From contig CAMBBZ010000005.1 of the NCBI GenBank assembly GCA_945863965.1, positions 1-37,068 on the forward strand: 37,068 bases of DNA, given 5' to 3'. The notes under the pieces are model-generated. The model did no database searches. It saw nothing but the letters and a program-made list of their open reading frames with translations, and had not been told where the DNA came from. The position numbers and the translations under genes were made by a program. This DNA comes from Chitinophaga pinensis (GTDB lineage Bacteria > Bacteroidota > Bacteroidia > NS11-12g > UBA955). Shown here one piece after another: positions 17,099 through 25,621 of the stretch (the first letter of the stretch is position 1; each line of letters begins with the position of its first letter).

Positions 17099-19720
17099 TT
17101 AGTTTTTTAACAGCTTTGCGGTATGAGGAATACCATCAGCTCCTATTATTTTGACAAAATAGTATCCATTTGTTAAAGACTCAATATTCAATTTCTCTTG
17201 GTTTTTACCTGCATTGATATTGAATGTTCCATTAAGTACGGTTTGACCGTTAAGATTGAGCACGGTATAATTAGCCACACCCGCCACTTTACTTTCAAAG
17301 CTTATGGATGTCCAATCGCTAGTCGGATTCGGAGCAATCTGTAGGTTTTGCTTTCTTTGAGCGGCAATTTTCTTGCTATTGGTTAACAAATTTTCTGTTT
17401 TGAAGAATCCACGTCCGTGAGTTCCCGCGTAGATCGTCATACCTTCCCAAGGTCTCCATTCGTAGGCGCGAAGTTCGAACACAGGTACACGCGCTAAACC
17501 GTCGTTAGCTTCTTCCCAAGTAGTTCCTCCGTTTTCAGTAGCCCAAATACCCAAATCAGTACCAATAACGATACGTTTTGCGTCGTCTACGTCAATTACC
17601 GCATCATAAACAGGCATTGCAGGCAAGTTTCCGGTGATGTTTGTGAAAGTGGGTTCATCCGCCAAGGCATCAAACGATTGCAATACGTGAAGGGTTCTTC
17701 CGTAGGCTCCAAGGGTTATAACCACGTGATTGGGATTGCTAGGGTTAACATTCATACCAGTTACGGTACGTCCTACGATAGCAGGAACATTTAACCTTTT
17801 AGCCACGATTGCTTTTGGTATATCCGTAGAATTAGGATTGGCTTGTAAGGTAAAGTCGGCCGTATTTAGATTATCCAAACGCCACAACGCTCCGTTTTTA
17901 CCTATGAATAGGTGGTCGCCATCTGGGGTGTAGTCCATTTCGACGATACGATCGCTACCCAAGTTATTGGCAACCAAAAACCAATGCACATCATTGGCGA
18001 AATCGGTGGGATTAATCGCACACCATACCTGATTGTTTTTAGCTAGGAACAGACGCGAAGTCGTGCTGTCTTTTTCCCATAAATTATAGGTGGTGTAAAA
18101 ATCAGTTTCAACAGTTCCTTCCTGACGATCGTCCCAAAAGGTGGAAGAAGACTGTCCGCTATTAGCAGAGCGAACCACACGACCGTAATAGGTCGACATG
18201 AATACAACGCGCGGATTGATTCTACTGAAATCCACATCAAAACCATCACCACCATAAATACTGATAGCCGTTTGTGAGGGCTTTCCGTTGAATGAATTAC
18301 CTGAAAAATTGATCAATTGGGTTCCGTTATCCTGAGCACCACCAACTACGTGACCCAATTCATTAGCGGCTACATTATACAGTTGAAGCGTGGTAAAACC
18401 ACGGTTTATATTGGTCCAGGTATTCATATCCTTAGACGAGAACAAACCACCGTCGCAACCAACGATACAGGTAGCTGGACTTGTTTTGGTATTCCAAGTG
18501 ATAAGGTGTTTATCGGCATGCACGTAAGAACGATTCCAAGGCACATTGAACATACTGGCCATTTCTCGGTATCCGTTTATGCTATCCCACTGTGCTAAAT
18601 CAACCCCACCCATAATTACTCGGTTTTTATCATTGGGGAATACGCTCACTGCGTTATCGTACCAACCTTGACGGTTAGAACCAAATAAATCGTTAGAAGT
18701 ATTTCCTTGCATTAAGACCTTCCATGTTTTACCACCGTCGGTAGTGCGGGATAAATTGCCGAGGCTACCATCTGATTTTGCACCTAAAGCGTAGATCATG
18801 TTCATATCTTGTGGTGCAATGGCTAACGAGGTACGACCGCCGGTACTAACGCCTGTATTGGTAGGAATTATGGTAGTTGCTGACGCGTCTTTCTTGTAAA
18901 TCAAACCATTCGGAGTAGCTGCGTAGATATTACCTTCTTTATCAATGACCATATCGCGAATAGCGCCTCCGCTGATGCGGGTTAACTTTGCGGTAGCCGT
19001 TGTGAAATCGATTTCAAACAAACCCGATTCTGTGGCCACATAAACGATGTCCTTACTTGGATGCGATACCATCACATTGCACTGCCAAAAACGAACATCT
19101 TGGGCAATGCTCATCACTTTGAAACTGGTGCCTTCGGCATCTGAACTTACAAATATTCCAGAACCATAAAAAGCGGGAGACCCGTTTTTAGTTCCTGACA
19201 AATTGGTAAACCCACCTTCACCCGTTCCGTAAATGATTTTACCACTAACAGGAAGTTGTGCCACACACGTCACATTTAAGTTTTCTTGCAAATCGTTGAT
19301 GGGAGTCCAGCTTTGTCCGTAAGTAGTTGAACGAAATAAGCCCCCACTAACACCCCCTGCAAACCAAAGTTCTGGTTTGGAATTATGCATTAAAAAAGCA
19401 CGAATACGACCCCCTACATTATCAGGACCCATACCTTGCCATTCTAGTTTCTTATTTAAACGTTTGGAAACCGACTGAAGGGCATCGGCTTGTGCGATGG
19501 CACCCGCAACCCAAGTGGGATCTAATGTCTGTGTTTCTTCATTCAAACGCATGCTATAGATAGACTCTATTGCGCCGCGGATGCTCTGTTCCTTTTCGGT
19601 TTCCGTGCTAATGTCAACTGAGCGGTTTGCGTTTGGGGCGTTTTCGTTGCTTCCCCAAATAGCGATACCGGCTGCTAATGCCACGGTAGAAAGTACAGGT
19701 ATAAATGTTTTAAATCTCAT
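17099..19720 (-). CDS. secreted BNR/VPS10-like beta-propeller protein with type IX secretion system type A C-terminal sorting domain
   Basis: N-terminal signal-like MRFKTFIPVLSTVALAAGIAIWG; repeated Asp-box-like motifs (SKDMNTWTNI, TTDGGKTWKVL, TENGGTTWEEAND); C-terminus NLQIAPNPTSDWTSISFES...VLNLNGQTVLNGTFNI...LTNGYYFVKIIG...AKLLKN. Confidence 0.87.
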   Translation of the reverse strand: MRFKTFIPVLSTVALAAGIAIWGSNENAPNANRSVDISTETEKEQSIRGAIESIYSMRLNEETQTLDPTWVAGAIAQADALQSVSKRLNKKLEWQGMGPDNVGGRIRAFLMHNSKPELWFAGGVSGGLFRSTTYGQSWTPINDLQENLNVTCVAQLPVSGKIIYGTGEGGFTNLSGTKNGSPAFYGSGIFVSSDAEGTSFKVMSIAQDVRFWQCNVMVSHPSKDIVYVATESGLFEIDFTTATAKLTRISGGAIRDMVIDKEGNIYAATPNGLIYKKDASATTIIPTNTGVSTGGRTSLAIAPQDMNMIYALGAKSDGSLGNLSRTTDGGKTWKVLMQGNTSNDLFGSNRQGWYDNAVSVFPNDKNRVIMGGVDLAQWDSINGYREMASMFNVPWNRSYVHADKHLITWNTKTSPATCIVGCDGGLFSSKDMNTWTNINRGFTTLQLYNVAANELGHVVGGAQDNGTQLINFSGNSFNGKPSQTAISIYGGDGFDVDFSRINPRVVFMSTYYGRVVRSANSGQSSSTFWDDRQEGTVETDFYTTYNLWEKDSTTSRLFLAKNNQVWCAINPTDFANDVHWFLVANNLGSDRIVEMDYTPDGDHLFIGKNGALWRLDNLNTADFTLQANPNSTDIPKAIVAKRLNVPAIVGRTVTGMNVNPSNPNHVVITLGAYGRTLHVLQSFDALADEPTFTNITGNLPAMPVYDAVIDVDDAKRIVIGTDLGIWATENGGTTWEEANDGLARVPVFELRAYEWRPWEGMTIYAGTHGRGFFKTENLLTNSKKIAAQRKQNLQIAPNPTSDWTSISFESKVAGVANYTVLNLNGQTVLNGTFNINAGKNQEKLNIESLTNGYYFVKIIGADGIPHTAKLLKN

Positions 19721-19859
19721 ATGATTGTTTGTAAATTGGATTTAGTGCTTAACATGCAAATAAAGACAAATATGTGCTGTTTTCCAACGAGGTGGGTAAA
19801 CACATACGTTCTTTTATTGCCATTTTTTTCTCATAAAATGAAAAATACGATCATTACAT

Positions 19860-20738
19860 CTACAAAACGTGCTTTTCGGCGTGGTACGAGCTCCGAACTA
19901 AAGGACCACTTTCTACGAAACGGAAGCCCAAATCAAGACCGTACGACTCCCAATACTTAAACTTATCGGGATGTAAATATTCCGCTACAGGCAAGTGCAT
20001 TTTGGTAGGTTGTAAATATTGACCCAAGGTTAACACATCGCAACCGTGTTCGCGCAAGTCGTTGATCAATTTTTTAACTTGATCGTCGGTTTCACCGCAG
20101 CCCAACATCGCCCCACTTTTGGTTCGGCGGCCATAGTCCTTAGTCCGCTGAATTTGCTCCAAGCTGCGTTGGTATTTGGCTTGCGGACGCACCAATCGGT
20201 ACAACGCCTCTACGGTTTCCATATTATGAGAAACTACTTCGGGTTTCTCATCTAACACCAAATACAAGGCATCCCATTGGGCCTTGAAATCCGGAATCAG
20301 GGTTTCAATGGTAGTATTTGGGGCCTGAATTTTAATTTCTTTAATGGTTTGAGCCCATACGATAGACCCTTTGTCTTTCAATTCATCTCTATTTACGGAG
20401 GTGATAACACAATGTTTTACCCCCATAATCTTAACCGCTTCGGCCACTCGTTTGGGTTCGTCTAAATCGTATTCACCAGGTCTTCCCGTTGCAACGGCGC
20501 AAAAAGAGCAACTGCGGGTGCATACATTACCCAAAATCATGAAGGTAGCGGTACCGGCACCCCAACACTCGCCCATGTTCGGACAGCGTCCGTCTTCGCA
20601 GATTGTGTGTAATTTATGTTCTTTTACCAGTCGTTTTACACGGGTATAGTTCTCACCAAATGGAATGTCAATTTTCAACCATTTGGGCTTGGTAGGTCCT
20701 TTCGGGGCTTCTTTTTTTACTATGGGAAGTTCAATCAC
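19860..20738 (-). CDS. lipA: lipoyl synthase (radical SAM)
   Basis: [41 protein letters not shown] contains both cluster motifs of Lip[24 protein letters not shown]. Apparent GTG start at 20738. Confidence 0.96.
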   Translation of the reverse strand: MIELPIVKKEAPKGPTKPKWLKIDIPFGENYTRVKRLVKEHKLHTICEDGRCPNMGECWGAGTATFMILGNVCTRSCSFCAVATGRPGEYDLDEPKRVAEAVKIMGVKHCVITSVNRDELKDKGSIVWAQTIKEIKIQAPNTTIETLIPDFKAQWDALYLVLDEKPEVVSHNMETVEALYRLVRPQAKYQRSLEQIQRTKDYGRRTKSGAMLGCGETDDQVKKLINDLREHGCDVLTLGQYLQPTKMHLPVAEYLHPDKFKYWESYGLDLGFRFVESGPLVRSSYHAEKHVL

Positions 20739-20787
20739 AGTGGTGGTATATATAAAGGTTTAACAAATAAAACGGCATTTGGATTAC

Positions 20788-21516
20788 TCAATCGTTGTGA
20801 CCAAATCCAATGGCAAAGTTAATGAATAGCGCGGGAAGCATTTGAGGGTTGCGATTTATTGAATGTAAAAGCGGTATTTGTTGCACAAAAAAATCATTCA
20901 TTATGCCAATACTGAGGGTATTGCTCAGATTTCGATAGCTTCCCCATTCCAAACTTAACGCGGCGGAAACCCCTATACCTGGAATCAAACGCCCTTCCCG
21001 GAAACCTTTTACAAAAGAAGATTCACCACCTATAAATTGCACATCCTGTGTTTGTGGATCGTAGCGCACCTCCTCTACCGCATCGAATGGCAAGTTAGAC
21101 CGATACACCCATACATAAATGGGCCAAGCATATGCCAAGGGCAAGTGCAGCGACCCATCGAGGGTGATGCCAATGTCAAAGCGAGACTTGCGCTCGGAAA
21201 CCACGATTCCCCTACTGTAATAAGGGCGTAAGACCCATACGCGGTTGACCTTATCGATAACAAACGGTTCACTAGCCGGAAGCGACTGATTAACCACATA
21301 AATCTCTTTTGGATGCTGAATATTACCAACCCGAAGACCATACCGTTCCACGGTTAAATCGGGTTCCCATGACTTTTTCAATCCCACTCCCAAATCAAAA
21401 CCAAAATTCCTTACTTGTACATCGGCCATTAAAAAACGATTTACCTGAGCATTTACACCCCCAAAATAGAGGCACGTAAAGACACTGAAAAACCGACACG
21501 TCGCGAAAAAGGACAT
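20788..21516 (-). CDS. hypothetical exported protein, possible outer-membrane protein
   Basis: 242 aa with N-terminal hydrophobic segment ending in NAQ (signal-like MSFFATCRFFSVFTCLYFGGVNAQ) and alternating beta-type segments. Confidence 0.7.
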   Translation of the reverse strand: MSFFATCRFFSVFTCLYFGGVNAQVNRFLMADVQVRNFGFDLGVGLKKSWEPDLTVERYGLRVGNIQHPKEIYVVNQSLPASEPFVIDKVNRVWVLRPYYSRGIVVSERKSRFDIGITLDGSLHLPLAYAWPIYVWVYRSNLPFDAVEEVRYDPQTQDVQFIGGESSFVKGFREGRLIPGIGVSAALSLEWGSYRNLSNTLSIGIMNDFFVQQIPLLHSINRNPQMLPALFINFAIGFGHND

Positions 21517-21520
21517 GTAT

Positions 21521-21553
21521 CAAATATAAGGATAAAATTCTGTGTATCGCAAA
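21521..21553 (-). promoter_or_regulatory. candidate Bacteroidota sigma-A promoter TTTG-N21-TATATTTG, 4 nt upstream of the 242-aa gene ATG
   Basis: Plus-strand caaatata 21521-21528 and caaa 21550-21553; gene ATG at 21516-21514. Confidence 0.55.
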
Positions 21554-21627
21554 GCTCCCTATTTGCGAAAATTCAACCCACTTTCTCCCACACTTAGTAA
21601 AATCCTTTACAGCATTGGATTTTTTAC

Positions 21628-21635
21628 TATATTTG
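21628..21635 (+). promoter_or_regulatory. candidate -7 element TATATTTG of the mraZ/dcw promoter
   Basis: Exact TAnnTTTG match; a weak TTTA at 21606-21609 lies 18 nt upstream as possible -33. Confidence 0.5.
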
Positions 21636-21688
21636 CCACACAATGAAGCCCACAATCAAGCATCAAAACATCGCAAAACCCACGCCAG

Positions 21689-21744
21689 TGGGGGACTGTG
21701 GATAAGTGGTGGTTAATTTTGGGGGATTGTGGGAAATAGTGGGA
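21689..21744 (+). promoter_or_regulatory. MraZ-box-like array of direct repeats (TGGGN with 10-bp period) upstream of mraZ
   Basis: TGGGG 21689, TGGAT 21699, TGGTT 21710, TGGGG 21720, TGGGA 21730, TGGGA 21740. The last three are canonical TGGGN-N5 repeats. Confidence 0.75.
21697..21705 (-). promoter_or_regulatory. exact DnaA-box 9-mer TTATCCACA
   Basis: Plus-strand TGTGGATAA at 21697-21705, the reverse complement of the E. coli consensus DnaA box. Confidence 0.45.
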
Positions 21745-21783
21745 AATTCTGTAGTTATTTAGCAGTTGAAACCAACACACGAA

Positions 21784-22248
21784 ATGTCTGGACTGATTGG
21801 AGAATATTATTGCAAGCTGGACGCCAAGGGGCGCTTGTCCCTTCCATCGCGTCTTCGCACTCAGATACCTGAGTCAGCTGGTGATATGCTCGTAATCAAC
21901 CGGGGATTCGAAAAGTGCTTGGTGTTGTACACCAAAGAAGACTGGCTCAAAGAAACGGAGAAGCTCAACGCTGTTGATGATTTCACGAGCCCGGAAATTC
22001 GTAGATTCAAACGTATTTTCACCAATGGTGCCAATTTATTGCCTATCGACAACGCCCAGCGGATCCTAATTCCCAAGAAATTGATGGAATATGCCGACCT
22101 CGCCGATGAAGTTGTTTTAAGCGCATTTGGCAACAAAGTGGAAATTTGGAGTAAAGAATTGTACGAATCCGAATTGGATGTGGAATCAATCGAGCTCAGC
22201 GAATTGGCTCGTAATTTCCATACCCAAAAGAAAACTTTAGGCGAATAA
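21784..22248 (+). CDS. mraZ: division/cell wall cluster transcriptional regulator MraZ
   Basis: MSGLIGEYYCKLDAKGRLSLPSRLRTQIP, AbrB-like repeats, first gene of the dcw cluster. ATG at 21784 preferred over TTG 21766. Confidence 0.94.
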   Translation: MSGLIGEYYCKLDAKGRLSLPSRLRTQIPESAGDMLVINRGFEKCLVLYTKEDWLKETEKLNAVDDFTSPEIRRFKRIFTNGANLLPIDNAQRILIPKKLMEYADLADEVVLSAFGNKVEIWSKELYESELDVESIELSELARNFHTQKKTLGE

Positions 22249-22283
22249 CACCCCTCACCCACGTGTTGGTCTCAATGCAAAAC

Positions 22284-23189
22284 ATGGAGACCTCGTACCA
22301 CATACCCGTACTATTTAAGGAGAGCTTAGATGCTTTGGTGTTAAATCCAAACGGCACCTACATTGACCTTACTTTCGGCGGCGGCGGACATTCCCGCGGT
22401 ATTTTAGAGCGCCTAGGCCCTAAAGGCCACCTTATTGCATTTGACAAAGACACCGATGCCCACGAAAACAGCCTCAACGATCCCCGGTTTTCCTTGGTTA
22501 AACACAATTTCCGCTATCTTAAACAATATCTTCAATACCTCAACATCGCAAACGTCGATGGCATATTGGGCGATTTAGGCATTTCCTCGCACCAAATCAA
22601 TACCGACAAACGCGGCTTCGCCCATCGCTTTAACGGTCCCCTCGATATGCGAATGGATCCAGAAAGCAGCCTTAATGCCGCGCAAATCTTAGATACCTAT
22701 AGTGAAAAAGAACTACTTCGCGTTTTCAACGAATATGGGGAAATTAAAAACGCCTATCGTTTGGTACATCATATTCTGCCCCAGCAGAATATGGGCCGCT
22801 TTCTAACCGTAGAAAGCTTCAAAAAAGCAATCGAAAGTTTAATTCCTCAGAAAGATCCCTCAAAATACCTATCGCAAGTCTTCCAAGCCCTTCGAATAGA
22901 AGTCAATCAAGAAATGACGGACTTGCAGACCCTGCTAGAAGACAGCCATTCATTAATTAAAACCGAAGGCCGCTTGGTGGTGATTTCTTACCATTCCTTA
23001 GAGGACCGTTTGGTTAAGAACTTACTACTTAAAGGACAGTTACAGGGAACCACCAACTCCGATATTTTCGGTCGGGTAAGCCTCCCCTTTAAAGCCGATC
23101 CCCATAAAGCGATAGTGCCTTCCGAGGCTGAAATCGCTGCGAATCCAAGATCACGAAGTGCCAAAATGCGCATTGGAATTAAAAACTAA
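22284..23189 (+). CDS. rsmH: 16S rRNA (cytosine(1402)-N(4))-methyltransferase RsmH
   Basis: METSYHIPVLFKESLDAL...YIDLTFGGGGHSRGIL...GDLGISSHQINTDKRGFAHRFNGPLDMRMD...ISYHSLEDRLVK. An alternative upstream start is possible at 22263/22275. Confidence 0.96.
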   Translation: METSYHIPVLFKESLDALVLNPNGTYIDLTFGGGGHSRGILERLGPKGHLIAFDKDTDAHENSLNDPRFSLVKHNFRYLKQYLQYLNIANVDGILGDLGISSHQINTDKRGFAHRFNGPLDMRMDPESSLNAAQILDTYSEKELLRVFNEYGEIKNAYRLVHHILPQQNMGRFLTVESFKKAIESLIPQKDPSKYLSQVFQALRIEVNQEMTDLQTLLEDSHSLIKTEGRLVVISYHSLEDRLVKNLLLKGQLQGTTNSDIFGRVSLPFKADPHKAIVPSEAEIAANPRSRSAKMRIGIKN

Positions 23190-23193
23190 TCCC

Positions 23194-23517
23194 ATGAACG
23201 AAGAAATACAAGACCTCCCTACAGACACCCCTAAGAATCCATTGGAAGAGTGGAATACCTGGCGTATTATCAAATGGGTATTGATTGCATTTCCCGTATT
23301 GGTATTCTACATATACAATTCTTTACATGCCGCAAAGGCCCTTAAAAAGAAGAACGAATTGGGCAAAGTTCTCAAGGAATTGCATTCCGAACGCATCAGT
23401 TTAGAAAGTGAAATTACCCAAGCAAGTAAACAAACACGATTGGCCGAGCAACTCGCAATCAAAGGTTTAGAAGAAATTAGCACACCCCCTAAAAAGATTA
23501 TCCGTGACCGCAAATAA
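23194..23517 (+). CDS. ftsL: FtsL-like cell division protein
   Basis: Short bitopic protein (TM WVLIAFPVLVFYIYNSL then coiled-coil) between rsmH and ftsI; assignment rests on position and topology. Confidence 0.8.
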   Translation: MNEEIQDLPTDTPKNPLEEWNTWRIIKWVLIAFPVLVFYIYNSLHAAKALKKKNELGKVLKELHSERISLESEITQASKQTRLAEQLAIKGLEEISTPPKKIIRDRK

Positions 23518-25621
23518 AATCAATACACGCAAAGAAATCTTAAACCGCTCCCGCATCATTTTTGCATGCGTTGCGCTTTTTGGACTCTACCTCGTGGTAT
23601 CTATTTTCCGTTTGCAGCATGGCATGGAAAAAGACTTCAGTATCAGCCAGGAACGCAAAAACACGCGCGTTTCTGAACAAACCGGTATTCGAGGTAATAT
23701 TTATGCCGGCGATGGCGGCCTATTGGCTACTTCCGTGCCTACGTACGATTTATTGTGGGACTCAAGGGTAAATGCCCTTACTGACCAGCATTTCACGGAG
23801 AAATTAGATTCCCTCAGCTATTTATTGGCTCGAAACTTCAAAAAACGCAATAAACAAGAATGGGCCGCAAAACTGATCCAATTGCGCAAATCAGGCCACC
23901 GCTATTATACGCTACTTACCGACCTATCCTTTGACAAAATCAAACAAGTCAAAACCTGGCCCTTGATTCGGGAAGACAAATACAAAGGTGGATTTTGGAC
24001 CATTGAAGAAGGCAAACGCATGTATTTCATGGGGGAAATGGCCAAACGAGCAATCGGCTATACCAAGAATGGGGTCAATGTAGGATTAGAAGGCGCCTTC
24101 GACAGTATGTTAAAAGGTCAAACCGTACAGATTGTGGAACAACGTCTTCCGGGCAATATATGGCGTCCATTAAAAGTGGGTGTTGGGTACGAAGCGGAAA
24201 ATGGAAAAGACATCGTAACCACCTTAGACACCCGTTTTCAAGACATAACCCAATACGCCCTTAACAAAGCGTTGGTACAACATCGAGCCGACCATGGATG
24301 TGCCATTGTTATGGAAGTAGCCACCGGACAAATCAAGGCTATAGCCAATTTAAAGCGCGGCCAAGACGGCAACTATTACGAGTCCATGAACTACGCGGTA
24401 GACCAATTCATGGAACCTGGCTCAACCTTTAAAATAATTTCTGCCTTAGCGCTTTTAGAGGATGGCGAGGCTACCCCTTCCGATTCAATTGCAACACACC
24501 GTGGCAAAATAAAATTTTACGATACCGAATTCAAGGACGACGAGCACAACAAAACCATCCCGAGAACCTATACCCTTCAGGAATGCGTAGAACAATCGAG
24601 CAATGTAGGCATCAGCCAATTTGTTGACAAAGCCTACCGCAACAAACCGTCGGAATTCTTATCTCATTTGGAGCAGTTGGGATTAACCCTAAAGCCCAAT
24701 TTTGACATACCTAGCTCCAACCACCCTGTCGTACTTGACCCGAATAACGCGTTATGGTCGGGCGTTACCCTTCCATCTATGAGTATCGGGTATGCCACAC
24801 GTTTGTCGCCCTTGCAATTATTAAGCGTTTACAACGCCATTGCCAATTCAGGTCAATTAATGAATCCCTATTTGGTTAAAGAAATCCGTCAAAACGGTAA
24901 AGTCATCAATCAGATTTCCCCCAAAATTATTAACAAAAAAATCTGTAGCAAGCGCACCAACAAGCAACTGCAAGAGATGCTCCGCGGGGTTGTGGTTCGG
25001 GGAACTGCACAAAACGCATTCAAAGAGTGCTTAGTCGATGTTGCAGGAAAAACAGGTACCGCTCGGATAATCAATAAAAATGGCCGGGGATATTCGAACC
25101 GACATATGGCCTCATTTGTAGGATACTTTCCGGCAGACAAACCAACCTATAGCATTATCGTGGTGGTGAACGAACCCAGCGCGGGTGATATTTATGGGGC
25201 GGGAGTTGCCGCACCAGTTTTCAGAGACATCGCCAATAAAATTTACAGCGCTCACATTCGCATACAACCTGAATTAATTGCCCAAGAAAAACGCAGCAAC
25301 CCGAGTCCCTTAAAAGGCAATCCCAATCGCATTATACCGATTTTGGACGAATTAGAAATTCCGTATAACAATGAAGATGGGGATTCCGAATGGGTAGAAT
25401 CTCAAAACGAAGCGGGTACTATTTCGCTAAGTTCCATAAGCCATAAATCGGGTTTAGTGCCCGACTTTAAAAACATGGGAGCCCGAGAAGCTTTAATTCT
25501 TGCTAATAAGATGGGCCTTAATGCCCGCATTTCCGGATACGGGAGGGTATACCAACAGAGTATCAAACCGAGCACCCGTATTCATAATAAAATTGACCTC
25601 ACCTTATTCCTGAAACCTTGA
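23504..25621 (+). CDS. ftsI: FtsI/PBP-class transpeptidase with C-terminal PASTA domain
   Basis: SXXK motif PGSTFKIISAL, SSNVG, KTGTAR; C-terminal LVPDFKNMGAREALILANKMGLNARISG PASTA-like. GTG start overlaps ftsL by 14 bp. Confidence 0.95.
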   Translation: MTANKINTRKEILNRSRIIFACVALFGLYLVVSIFRLQHGMEKDFSISQERKNTRVSEQTGIRGNIYAGDGGLLATSVPTYDLLWDSRVNALTDQHFTEKLDSLSYLLARNFKKRNKQEWAAKLIQLRKSGHRYYTLLTDLSFDKIKQVKTWPLIREDKYKGGFWTIEEGKRMYFMGEMAKRAIGYTKNGVNVGLEGAFDSMLKGQTVQIVEQRLPGNIWRPLKVGVGYEAENGKDIVTTLDTRFQDITQYALNKALVQHRADHGCAIVMEVATGQIKAIANLKRGQDGNYYESMNYAVDQFMEPGSTFKIISALALLEDGEATPSDSIATHRGKIKFYDTEFKDDEHNKTIPRTYTLQECVEQSSNVGISQFVDKAYRNKPSEFLSHLEQLGLTLKPNFDIPSSNHPVVLDPNNALWSGVTLPSMSIGYATRLSPLQLLSVYNAIANSGQLMNPYLVKEIRQNGKVINQISPKIINKKICSKRTNKQLQEMLRGVVVRGTAQNAFKECLVDVAGKTGTARIINKNGRGYSNRHMASFVGYFPADKPTYSIIVVVNEPSAGDIYGAGVAAPVFRDIANKIYSAHIRIQPELIAQEKRSNPSPLKGNPNRIIPILDELEIPYNNEDGDSEWVESQNEAGTISLSSISHKSGLVPDFKNMGAREALILANKMGLNARISGYGRVYQQSIKPSTRIHNKIDLTLFLKP

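Noticed and set aside
19721-19960. 79-aa + strand ORF upstream of the T9SS gene
   Set aside because: Overlaps the lipA 3' end in antisense and has no coding signature; the region is better explained as the T9SS gene upstream region.
21395-21655. 86-aa minus-strand ORF overlapping the 242-aa gene and the mraZ upstream region
   Set aside because: Out of frame with the convincing signal-peptide protein, Cys/Phe-rich composition, and covers the predicted mraZ promoter region.
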